Positions 47,168-57,219 of a stretch of 64,000 nucleotides of DNA are shown piece by piece; the first letter of the stretch is position 1, and each line of letters begins with the position of its first letter. The DNA is taken from positions 8,786,501-8,850,500 of the forward strand of contig NC_080564.1 in assembly GCF_030253575.1 (NCBI RefSeq), given 5' to 3'. The DNA comes from Rhododendron vialii. Taxonomy: Eukaryota; Streptophyta; Magnoliopsida; Ericales; Ericaceae. The notes below the pieces were generated by a model. The model saw nothing but the letters and a program-made list of their open reading frames with translations. It ran no database searches and had not been told where the DNA came from. Position numbers and translations under genes: made by a program.

Positions 47168-47539
47168 CTTCAGGTAAGAACCTTAAAATGAGGACCTTAT
47201 ATGCGAACCTCCCTATTTCTCGCTTTTCCCAATCAGATTTTGATGATCCGAGCCGCTCAATGTGTTCAGAACGTAATTTTAAGGGTACCCACGAGAAATC
47301 GGCAAAAAAAATAACCGGGAAGGGCTTGATTTGAGCAGTTTTTATTTGAGCCGTTCGATAAAAAAACAAACAAAAACTGCTCGGATGAAGCCCTTCCCGG
47401 TCTTTTTTTTTTGCTGATTTCTTGCGGATACCTTTAAAATCACGTTCTGAACACATTGATCGGCTCGGATCATCGAAATTCGATCGGGAAAGGGAGGTCC
47501 GCATTTTATTAAAATAAGGAGGTCCTTATAAGAAGGGGA

Positions 47540-47542
<3 letters not shown>
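47165..47542. mobile_element. TA-resident foldback element, copy A
   Basis: 378 bp with inverted arms of about 160 bp, for example GATGATCCGAGCCGCTCAAT on the left mirrored on the right, and a loop near 47340-47375. Same orientation and over 90% identical by eye to copy B. Related to 1551-1906 and 26199-26299. The habit of lying in TA repeats recalls the Micron MITEs described in rice; family identity is not established. Confidence 0.75.
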
Positions 47543-47599
<57 letters not shown>

Positions 47600-47602
<3 letters not shown>

Positions 47603-47972
47603 CTTCAGGTAAGGACCTTAAAATGAGGACCTTATATGCGGACCTCTCATTTCTCGCCTTTTCCGATCGGATTTCGATGATCCGAGCCGCTCAATGTGTT
47701 CAGAACGTAATTTTAATGGAAATTGGGAGAAATCGACAAAAAAAAATGACCGGGAAGGGCTTGATTTGAGCAGTTGTTATTTGAACCGTTAGATAAAAAA
47801 ACAAACAAAAACTGCTCAGATGAAGCCCTTTCCGGTCTTTTTTTTTGTTAATTTCTTTCAAGTATCCTTAAAATCACGTTCTGAACAAATTGAGCGGCTC
47901 GGATCATCGAAATTCGATCGGGAAAGGGAGGTCCGTATTTTATTAAAATAAGGTAGTCCTTATAAGAAGGGG

Positions 47973-47976
<4 letters not shown>
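47600..47976. mobile_element. TA-resident foldback element, copy B
   Basis: 377-bp near copy of 47165-47542, differing by scattered substitutions, for example in the block after AGAACGTAATTTTAA. Only TA repeat separates it from copy A. Confidence 0.75.
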
Positions 47977-48027
<51 letters not shown>

Positions 48028-48177
48028 CTGAACATTTCGTAAATTTGTTATTTATTTATACTTAGCCTTTTATTTTTTCAAGCAATTAAAGCTATCACCA
48101 TTGGAGCTTAAATTCACCATTTTCTCTCACTTTCTAATTGCACCGCCTACTCTCTCTCACTTTCTAATTGCACCACC

Positions 48178-48179
<2 letters not shown>

Positions 48180-48212
<33 letters not shown>
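48180..48212. repeat. (CT)n microsatellite
   Basis: CT tract of about 33 bp preceded by two copies of CTCTCACTTTCTAATTGCAC (48123 and 48151). Confidence 0.9.
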
Positions 48213-48216
<4 letters not shown>

Positions 48217-48579
48217 CGGCATAAACTGGGTTTGGATACAGTGCTCCACCATTTCCTTTCGTCGATTCAAAATGGCATTGCAAACTGAGAAAAATAATCC
48301 AATGCCCTTAATACACCACCGCCCCAAACATCTCTCCATACATTTACGACCACCACGTAATCTCTAGCTTATTCTGCATGAAAAATTGATTCCGATTAAG
48401 TTGATTTTTCGCAAGGTCATTTAGTAAATTAAATCAAACACTTAAATTATTTTCGATTGAGCTGATTTTTCGCGCAAAGCTATTCAAAAAATTATTTTAA
48501 GATTAATGAATGGCAAAGATCATTCGTGTGGGATCCGTAAGTAGGTCCCGGGTCAATTTGTGTGCCATCGGTGCATTAT

Positions 48580-49483
48580 TAGGGATGGCAATTTCGGTCG
48601 ATCTGACCCAACCCGATCCGTTCCCCGCCCCAAATGGATAGGAGATTCGGGAATTATTTGGAGATCAGGTAGGGTATGGGGATAATTTTTTTAAAAAAAG
48701 TCGGAAACGAATATATCGGGGGTGGATATGAGTTAGTCCCCGCCCCGCCCCAATCCCTGATTCTCTATATAAATATACATAAGAATTAAGAAGTTAGGGT
48801 TTTATTTATTTACGGCGCTGCCACTGTCAAACCCTCATGTTTATTCCTTTTCTGTTTTTATTTTCCCTGTTGAAAAAGAGGAGTCAAAAAGCGTCTTGCC
48901 TAATCCTCCCGATTTGTTAACTCATTTTCTGAACTCATTTGCAGTTGAATTTTTAGAACTTTATCTTGTTCATACGTTTGTATATTTAAGAACTGGAATA
49001 CGTTTGTATAATCTTGCCTAATCCTATTTTTTTATACTTAGTTTTTTTAAATGTTGGATAGATCTAGTCAGAATTGGAATAATGCATTTTGTTTCACCTT
49101 TTTTGTTTCCTTTTCTGTGTATTTTTGTTTCACCTTTTCTTAATGCGTTTTTTCATTTTGAACACAGTCTAGATCTAGTTAGCAACTGTGGTTATTTTCC
49201 TTGGCATTTGGTTTGTAATGGCAGTCTTGATTGTTTTTTTTTAATTTGGTTTCATGGTTTGTATTTTGTAATGGCAGCGACTTCTTTTTTTTTTTTTTTA
49301 AAGTTTTGGAATCTTTGGATCCCCGATCCCCCGTGGGGATCCCCGTTCCCCATTTGGGGCGGGGATGGAGGGTAAAAATAAATCACCGGTGGGGATTGGG
49401 GCGGGTATGGGGAGGGATTTGGGTTCGGGAATCGGGGACGGGGATAGTGGTATCCACCCCGACCCTCCCCATTGCCATCCCTA
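48580..49483. mobile_element. Non-autonomous hAT element
   Basis: Perfect 13-bp inverted ends TAGGGATGGCAAT and a perfect 8-bp duplication TGCATTAT (48572-48579, 49484-49491). Both subterminal parts are rich in GGGGATCCCCG/CCCCGCCCC motifs. 904 bp, with no frame resembling transposase. Confidence 0.88.
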
Positions 49484-49491
49484 TGCATTAT

Positions 49492-50493
49492 ACATCGGTA
49501 CCCATAGAATTACGTGGAATTCATGGATCGGTTTGGGGTTTTGCGAGAGATTTTAACGTGTAATGAGTGGAGAGAGATAGAGAAAATTTATTAAGGATTG
49601 TGCGCAGGGGTTTTGAGTACCCCAAACGAATAAGCCCATGATGTCTGGTAGGATCAACACACCCAAACAGCCACAAGAAGCAGAACAATGCTTGATACTG
49701 TTGATTGTGTGCAATTTTGGCTTCAAATTTGAGGAATGTTGAAGGAATCAGAAAGAGAGGGAGAGCATGGTGCAATTAGAAAAGTGAAAGAGAGAGGGAG
49801 AGGGGAATTATAAATACGGTTTTCGAGCATCAAACACCAGAAGAGGTATATGTATAAAATTAGTTAAAGTAGAGAAGTAAAACCCAAAAACACTACTGCA
49901 GTAGATTAGCAAAACAGAAAATGTAAAATACATTTCCATGGATGGGTAGCTAAAAATAGCTACGCACTATTCACCAGGATCTGCTTTTTTATTATTTTCC
50001 GAACAACTTTGTCTCACCCTCTCTCTTCCCATTTTGTACTTTTAACTGTAATAAAGAAGAAGAAAAGAAAAATGGGAAATAAAAGTAATAATATTTTAAT
50101 AAAGAATAGATAAAATAGATAGTATTTGTGTGGTGTTGAAAGAAATATGAGTAGATAAAATGAAAAAATTGCACTGTTCATTAACATTTTTACATGACAA
50201 CTGGTAAACTTGCTCTTAGATTTGGATGAGCTAGCCATTAGAGGTAACTTGCCGATTATTCGTTGGTTGTACGCACAATCCATTCTATGCGGCCCCCCAA
50301 ATTAGTGGAGTAAAATTTAAACTCTCATAATTGATATAGTTTGTTGCAAAGCTCAAAAGGTCATGGACTTTTGATGGATATTCTGTACCTCCTGAAATGA
50401 TTACTAGGTTGTTGTATGAAATTAATTGATGGTAGCTGCTGAATAAAAAAGTGCGTGGCATGTATCTTTATTTTTGGTGCAAACCAATGATTC
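49492..50493. other. Intergenic, no gene supported
   Basis: AT-rich sequence with chance frames only. Confidence 0.4.
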
Positions 50494-51036
50494 TTCTTTG
50501 CGATTGAGCAATTCAATAATGACATCTTTGCTAGGGGTGTTATTCGGTCGGTTCGGTTCAGTTCGGGGTGGATTTGCCGCACTCCGATCGGGTTCGGGAT
50601 ATATAATCCGGAGACCGATCCCGATCTGTATTAATTTCGATTCGGTTCGGTTCGGGGTGAGTTCGGTTCGGTCGGGGATTTCGGGGCGTTCGGTCCGCCC
50701 GAAATGGGCCTTAGTTGGGCCATTTGGGCCGTTTTTAAAAACTAACAATAGACTACGGGCTATGTTTGAACCATTTTTTCACCCGTATTTGGGTCATTTT
50801 CACATGTTTCTCACCCATATTTGGGCAATTTTCAACCTTAAGTCAATCACCCATGTTAGGGCGATTTTTTCACATTTGGGCCATCGTAATTTGTACCTTT
50901 TTTTTTTTTTCAAACACCAATTGAAAAAAAAAAAAAACATACAACAAGTATGCTCAAACAATTACAACTTTTACAAGTACTCTTCCACCAACTTTTACAA
51001 GTATGCTCAAAGATTCTTTGCGATTGAGTAATTCAA
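50494..51036. repeat. Block flanked by 23-bp direct repeats
   Basis: TTCTTTGCGATTGAG followed by YAATTCAA occurs at 50494-50516 and 51014-51036 with one mismatch. Between them lie a TTCGG-rich stretch starting TAGGGGTG (about 50532) and repeated TTTACAAGTATGCTCAAA/CACCCATATTTGGGC motifs. It could be an insertion with an unusually long duplication. Confidence 0.55.
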
Positions 51037-51289
51037 GTTGGTGCATTGAATACGATCATGATTGTAAGATAGAGTCGGTCTCGTTTGATTCGCGGATTAA
51101 CTGTCTGGAACATGACTAACTATACCTAATTTTGATTTATCCCACATTTGGTTCCCCGTTCCTGAAATGATTGTCGGGATTATTTATCTCAGTATTAGTT
51201 TTATCCGTATATGAGGGATACTATATTATTCCAATTCCAGGGTGAGGTGGGATTACGTAGGATTAACAAAAAAGAGATTCTTTTCCAAA

Positions 51290-51720
51290 ATATTTCGATG
51301 ATATTGGGATTGATTTCAAAAAGTATTTTCAAAATTATTTTCTTTAATAATAATTTCAGAAAATGTGTTACAAAAAAATTTTAAAAAATATTATTTTCAA
51401 AACTTTCTTATTTTTCAAAAATGTTTTCGAAAAATATTTTTGTTAAAAAAATACAAAAATATGTTTTTTTAAACTTTCTTTTCTCAAAAAATAATTTCAA
51501 AAACTATTTTTTTTGAAAATTGTTTAAAAAAAATTCAACAACTAGTTTTTTTCCCCCAAATATCTGTTTTCAATTTTTTTTTAAGAAAATTGTTTTTCAA
51601 AAATTAGTTCTAAATTTTTTTCCCAAATTGTTTTCTAATAAGACTGTTTCCCACAATTTTTTTTAAAAAAACTGTTTCTTTTTCAAAACTTTCTTTTTTC
51701 AGAAACTTTTTCTAAAAATA
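51290..51720. repeat. Low-complexity TTTTCAAAAA region
   Basis: About 430 bp of irregular short repeats of TTTTCAAAA, AAAATTGTTTT and similar, bounded by AATCC-containing sequences (51075-51260 and 51725-51800) that are partly inverted (TTTGATTCGCG / CGCGAATCAAA). Confidence 0.6.
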
Positions 51721-52479
51721 CAATTCCTTATCCCCATAAGTAATCCCACGCGAATCAAACATGGGATTGGATGAAATTAGAGATGAAATTAATCCTATCT
51801 TTTTCGGTCCGCCAACTCAAACGAATGAAAAAAATCCAGCCTTTCGAATTAGTGAAAGTTTTAGACCTTGGGGTTAGCTAGGTAGCCCCCAAACAAATTC
51901 TAGCACTGTCTTGCATTGCATGCATATATGCAACTACGTAATTAACCAAGTAAATATTTGTTTCTTCAAAATCAATTGCATTGCGCCACATCATCATGTT
52001 TTATTAATTGGGACCACTATTTTGACACGTGTCTTAATGCAATTGATTTGAAAAAAATAAATATTTACACCAATGATGTAAAAAATTTATTCTCATTAAC
52101 AAGTTACCCAAATACACTCATTGCCGGAAAACTAGTACACTACTAAAAAAAGGGTGAAAATACACATACATGGATTTGCGTGAAATGTGCGGTGGGTTGC
52201 ATTGGGGGATGGAAAATTCGAAGATAAGGAAAAAAAACTATTGATGAAAAAACAAGAGAAACAAAACAATAGAAAGAGAATCTGTACGAGCATAACATGC
52301 ATGTGATTTTGGTACAACCAAAAACAAACCCCATTTGCCAGTCTTAACCCCACCAAAACTTGTGGGGAATGGGTTCTTGGCGCGGTCTGTAATAGCATGG
52401 CACACCTTTTTCTTGTTTTTACAAGAAGGCAAATTCTATTTCGACATTAGTCTCTGGGGGCGAGTCCCTGCAATAAGCA

Positions 52480-53412
52480 GATCTCGCTGCAACTTGCAGC
52501 CCCTAAAAAACGACATCGTTTGGGAATGCTGTCTCACTCTTCCCTTCTCTCTCTTTCTCTACAATATCTCTTTGGCGTTTTCTTTGTTTTCTTCTTCAAC
52601 TTTTTTTCCTCCACCTCAGTCCTCGACCTTCAACTCCAAGAAGTACATTTTTTTTTCTATCTCCAAGAAGCGCATGAGCAGCGACATTACCCAAAGAGGA
52701 ACCAGAACAATATAGTAAACCGGTGATAAAATATGAAAGAAGATATGAGCTTTGAAGAATTCTTAGCATGGGGCAATTCGCCCCAAAACAGAAAGGGTTT
52801 GATCTCTGTGCTGGACTCGATATTTGATTTGATTTTTATGGGTTCTTGTGATTCATTCTAGTTTGCTAATTGATTGAACAAATTAAAGGAGATTTGTCTG
52901 AATTCGATCAAGTATCCTGAAAAGGACCCATCGTTTTTTTATTCAGGTTCCTAATTCCTAAACTAGTTGATTTAAAAAGTTATTAAAGAGCAGGAGACAT
53001 AGTATTGGTTCTCTCTCTTCTTTTAGATTTACAAGAATCGAATTGAGTACTCCATATCAGGAGATAAATTCTAGAATCGAACACAAGACTAAGAACTGAT
53101 TTAAAAATGAATTTCCATGGTAAAATCCTTTTGCATGATGACAAACATAGATTAGAGATCATGGGAATGAATTTTGTTTTAATAATAAACTACTCCATCA
53201 GCGTTAGAAAACAAGAAAGATGAGAGAGAGTGTGTGTGTGAGAGTGGGGCTGGGTGCAATAGATACAGAGAAAAGGGAGAAGAAAACAAAGAAAACGCCA
53301 AAGGTGTTGGAGAGGGAGAGAGAGAGAGAGAGAGAAGGGAGGTGTGAGACAACATTTCCAATTTACCCCAAACGATATTGTTTTTTAGGGGTTGCAAGTT
53401 GCAACGAGATCT
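52480..53412. repeat. Inverted pair of leader-like sequences
   Basis: The left arm 52480-52596 (GCAACTTGCAGCCCCTAAAA, AACGACATCGTTTGG, a CT run, GGCGTTTTCTTTGTTTTC) returns inverted at 53277-53412. The spacer is about 680 bp without similarity to known proteins. CT-rich leader style suggests duplicated 5' gene sequence or a TIR element; no target duplication was found. Confidence 0.6.
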
Positions 53413-53449
53413 ACTCATTGCACGGACTCGGCCTCCGGTCTATGGAGAT

Positions 53450-54883
53450 ATAGAACGGGGCTTATGAAATTTGAACCCTTACCTGGTGCAAAGATTTGGA
53501 AGTACCATAGGGTGCTTGTTAATTGGTTGTCACTCCATTTGCATGGTACACCTCACATGCATAAAAACAATTCGGGCACTAGGGTCCGGCCATCTTTGAG
53601 AAATTATTGAAGCTAGGCTTATATATATTTAATAATATATTCATGTGGCATTCTACGTTAATGACATCCTTGCTAAATGTTATGTAAAATGGGTCATATA
53701 ATGATTTATATTTGTTAGGTTGTTGGAATACAATCGGTTAATTGCCTGTAGATGATGCGTTGTAATATTTTATTTATCAAGAGTAGTACGTAGACAAAGT
53801 TATATGGTCCTCCAGGATTGATGACCTGATAATCTTTCAGGATTCAGTGTCCCTATTCGATCTCTCTGTGGTTCATGCATTGAGGTATGCACCTCATTTT
53901 TTGTGTTGCATAGATGTCATCATTTTTGTTGCTAAGAACCAACTACGTACTCCATCTGTCTCAAAAGTTTGGCCTATCTTTTCTTTCTTGAATGTCTCAT
54001 AGTCCTTGTCCATTTTGATTAATTAGTCACACAGAAAAAAAATAGAGCCATTGTCATTTTTACCCTTAAAATAATTCAAAAACTAAAGGGCAGGAAAAAA
54101 GACACTACTCTAAACGTAATCATTGTTTTTCAAAAAGGATGGTAATTTTGAAAATTAAGATGTTTCAAAGAGTAATGTTCGCGGTCCCTAAAAAAGTTGA
54201 AGTTTCAAAAAGTGAATAAGATTTTGGGATGAAGGTGGTAAAAAATAGGAAACTACAAGAAAAATAATAGAAAAATTAAAGATAGAGACACCTAATTCGT
54301 TTTTGAGTAAGCCAATGTAGGTGGAGTCCTAGTTGCTTAAAAGTTGGGCTAGTAGTCAGTCACTCAGTTGCCTCTAGATATAACTCCCTCCATCCAATTT
54401 GTTTGTTTCTCTATCTATTTTACTTTGTCTACGATAGAATTTCTTTCTTGACCGTTATCTTTGGACTTAAAACTCAACAGTAACAATTTCTAAAAGTTGG
54501 AAGGGGAAACTTTTGAAAAGTTCAAGGATTACAATTGTAATGGATTGTGTTGTAACTCCTATTAAAAAAACGCATTCTCAAAATTGGACGAATAAATTGA
54601 GAAATACTATAGAGTAGTTAATCAATGTCATGAAGTCTTGTAAGCGCGTGATTACTATGATTGATTGTGTTAATCTACTTTATTAACCAAATCCGATCTG
54701 TTTAGTTTCTTGTAAATCTTCATAATACACCTTAGCAACACGAGCCCATATCCAAACGAGCCCATTTTGTATCCAGACTAACCCAGTTGAAAGCTGAAAA
54801 GCTAGGCCCAGGCTCTAAGCCCACCGTTTCACAAATAGAAGCTGGAACCCGGAACTAGCTGGAGCAATTAACGAAAATTCGGC
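53450..54883. other. Spacer with Stowaway-like relics
   Basis: CTCCATCTGTCTCAAAAG at 53951 and CTCCCTCCATCCAATTTG at 54386 look like ends of Stowaway-type MITEs, but matching right ends are weak. No gene. Confidence 0.35.
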
Positions 54884-55068
54884 TTACTTTTGTCTTTAAT
54901 TTAATTTTGAGTTTGGATCAAAATTTTATACTATTTTTCCGATTCATTCCGTCGAGATGAATCAATAATCCAAAAAAAAAAAGACTCGAAACTGACAAAT
55001 GCAAAAAGTTTGAATAAAGGCCAAAAAAAATTAGCCAAATGGCTTATTAAGCCAAACTACCCCTAAAA
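54884..55068. repeat. Degenerate copy of the 11.6-kb foldback family
   Basis: Contains TTCGGCTTACTTTTGTC, GATGAATCAATAATCC and GGCTTATTAAGCCAAACTAC in the family order. Confidence 0.55.
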
Positions 55069-55070
55069 GT

Positions 55071-55441
55071 ACTACTTGCGTCTCAAAATATAAATATTTG
55101 TCCAATACGCAAAATAAAAACTAAAAAATAATATAAAATTTCATAGAAATTTTACAATTTACTAGATATCAGTGAGTTTTTTTTTTAAAAAATTTATGGA
55201 AAATTTCAATTTCAACAATTTAGAGATTAATGAGTTCTTTTAATTCATGAAAAAGTTTGAATTTTTACTCAAAAAATGAATTATTTTTAAGTCCTCGTTT
55301 TCGCTGATCTGACAAAATTTTTGAAACGGAGGGAATAGTTTGAAATGTAAAGCATAAAGAGTAGTGTTGAAAACTTGAAGTCTATATTAAATATCTATTT
55401 GAATTCTATGCACCGGACAAATAATACGAGACGGAGGAAGT
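55071..55441. mobile_element. Stowaway-like MITE, possibly with a nested relic
   Basis: The left end ACTACTTGCGTCTCAAAATA and the right end (inward) ACTTCCTCCGTCTCGTATTA share the Stowaway consensus and continue to ATTTGTCC on both sides. A second right-type end (AAACGGAGGGAATAG) lies inside at 55326-55340. Confidence 0.55.
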
Positions 55442-57219
55442 GCATGCTACAAATATGTTACGAGGTGGAGAACTTGTACTAATATCAGCCACAAGTCACG
55501 GTCCTATGAAGCGTGCATCGTGGATAGACAAACAAGTCACTTTGTGGCTAAGAAATGTGGGAGTTTGGATAGGGCTTTCGTGGTTGGTAATGGGTCTGTG
55601 GATAATGAAATGCAAGTGATGTCAAACGCTAATTTGTTACGAGAAAATAAAACTTCAAATAGTGGGTTTTGAAAATCGAGCTAGATGGGTTGATGGCAAT
55701 CAAGGGGTCGGTGTTGTGCTCTAACTTACATAATGCGTATGCGCTAGCAGTCAAGATATGTATTGTGCTCTAATAAGTCACACAAAAACATCTTTTAAAA
55801 GCATTTTAAATTATTAAAGTGAGAGCAATGACCAAAAGATCATGAGCAAGTGCAAACGAAGATTCTACTGAAAGATTATGAGACTAAGGTTGTGCTTTAG
55901 GGTATCCATACTGTGATATTATTATTGGCTCATGTGCGGTCTAGTTATTTGATCAATGGAAAATTCTAAAACCACAAAGTGGTTCAAACTTCAAACAAAT
56001 GCACAACAGACTCACACATATGTGTAGGTTCCACACACTGCACAATTAGTGTGTGCGGAGCTCACACACCTATGAAAGTATTTGTGTAATATGTTTGTGG
56101 CTGTAGAATAATTCTTTGATCAATATCGTCAATGGTGGTATATGCTCATCAAGTAATGTATTTGTAAAAATGAGACTTATCGACATTAATAACCATATGA
56201 TCTGTACACATTTATCCTACAATCTATTTTTAAAATCATTCTAGTTGCTTTTTATTTAAAGATAATTATATTCTCATAATTTAATCATCAACGCTTGATC
56301 AACCTGAATTTTTGTTACAAATGATCCGCTCGACTAGTTTTACAAAATAAACGATTTAGATTGCATCCCAATATGCGTGATGCGGCCAACACATTAATGT
56401 CTGAACATGATGTGCCTAAGACAAGCTTGTTTTTAAGGTTTTCTTTCTCGTGAATTTCCCAATTCAGTCGTGGATAGTTTGCCTATAACCGGATTAGAGA
56501 GGTACCTGTAAGCTAACCCGAATACTATGACTGTCATACAAAGAAATTTAAAAATAAAACTAAATATTCAAACAGTAATGCTACACACACAGCAAAAATC
56601 ACAAGTTTTGTGCACAGATTTGTTGTAGGGCCTATTACGGGTTCTACACAAACAATTCAAGCCGTTTATTAAATATAAAATATTTTTCAAGGGCTCCCGC
56701 GAAAAATTAGTTCAATCCGATGCTTATAGGTGCTCGATTTAATCATCTAACATTTCATTCGGATTTCAGGATAATGAAAAATTAGATGATTGAATTGAGT
56801 ACCTATAATTTTTTGTGTGGGTCCTTGAAAGAATATTTTACATTTAATGAATAATTTGAATTATTTTTGTGGGGCCCATTATAGAATAGAATGGATTCCA
56901 TACACGGATCTATGCCCGATCTATGTGGGAAAAGGTTGTGTGAACAGACTTTCTGATATTCAAATCAAATGGTGTACTATTTTAGACGCTCTTGAGATTG
57001 GTAGATGATGTTTACAGCTGATTGCCGCTCCCCCTATCTCCAACGATTGTGGTGGGCCATGGTGGATTGGGACTTCATTTTAACGACAAAACCAGAAAAT
57101 ACAGAACAAACTAGTAAAATGAAAATAAATCTCCAGCCAACCAAAGCTCAGCCAAAACGAACGAAACGGAGCGCAAAAGAGAGACAGTCATAGGAAGATA
57201 ACAGAGAGAGAGAGAGAAG
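55442..57219. other. Upstream region of the SHMT gene
   Basis: No gene. A hairpin-like repeat lies at 56625-56935. The last 200 bp, with A- and GA-rich sequence and a GA run before the ATG, look like promoter and leader of the SHMT gene. No unmistakable TATA box was found. Confidence 0.45.
56625..56935. repeat. Imperfect hairpin repeat upstream of SHMT
   Basis: The left arm contains TTATTAAATATAAAATATTT and TTAATCATCTAA. The right arm holds TTAGATGATTGAATTGAG and GAATATTTTACATTTAATGA in inverted order. Centre near 56755-56775. MITE-like, without a clear duplication. Confidence 0.5.

Larger units (their letters stand above)
47128..48022. repeat. (TA)n tracts bounding two foldback elements
   Basis: TA runs at 47128-47164, 47543-47599 and 47977-48022. 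They border both foldback copies, which look as if inserted in, or duplicated with, one TA microsatellite. Confidence 0.9.

Noticed and set aside
52137..52155. CACTACTAAAAAAAGGG resembling a CACTA end
   Set aside because: Only one end was found, with no subterminal repeats or partner end.
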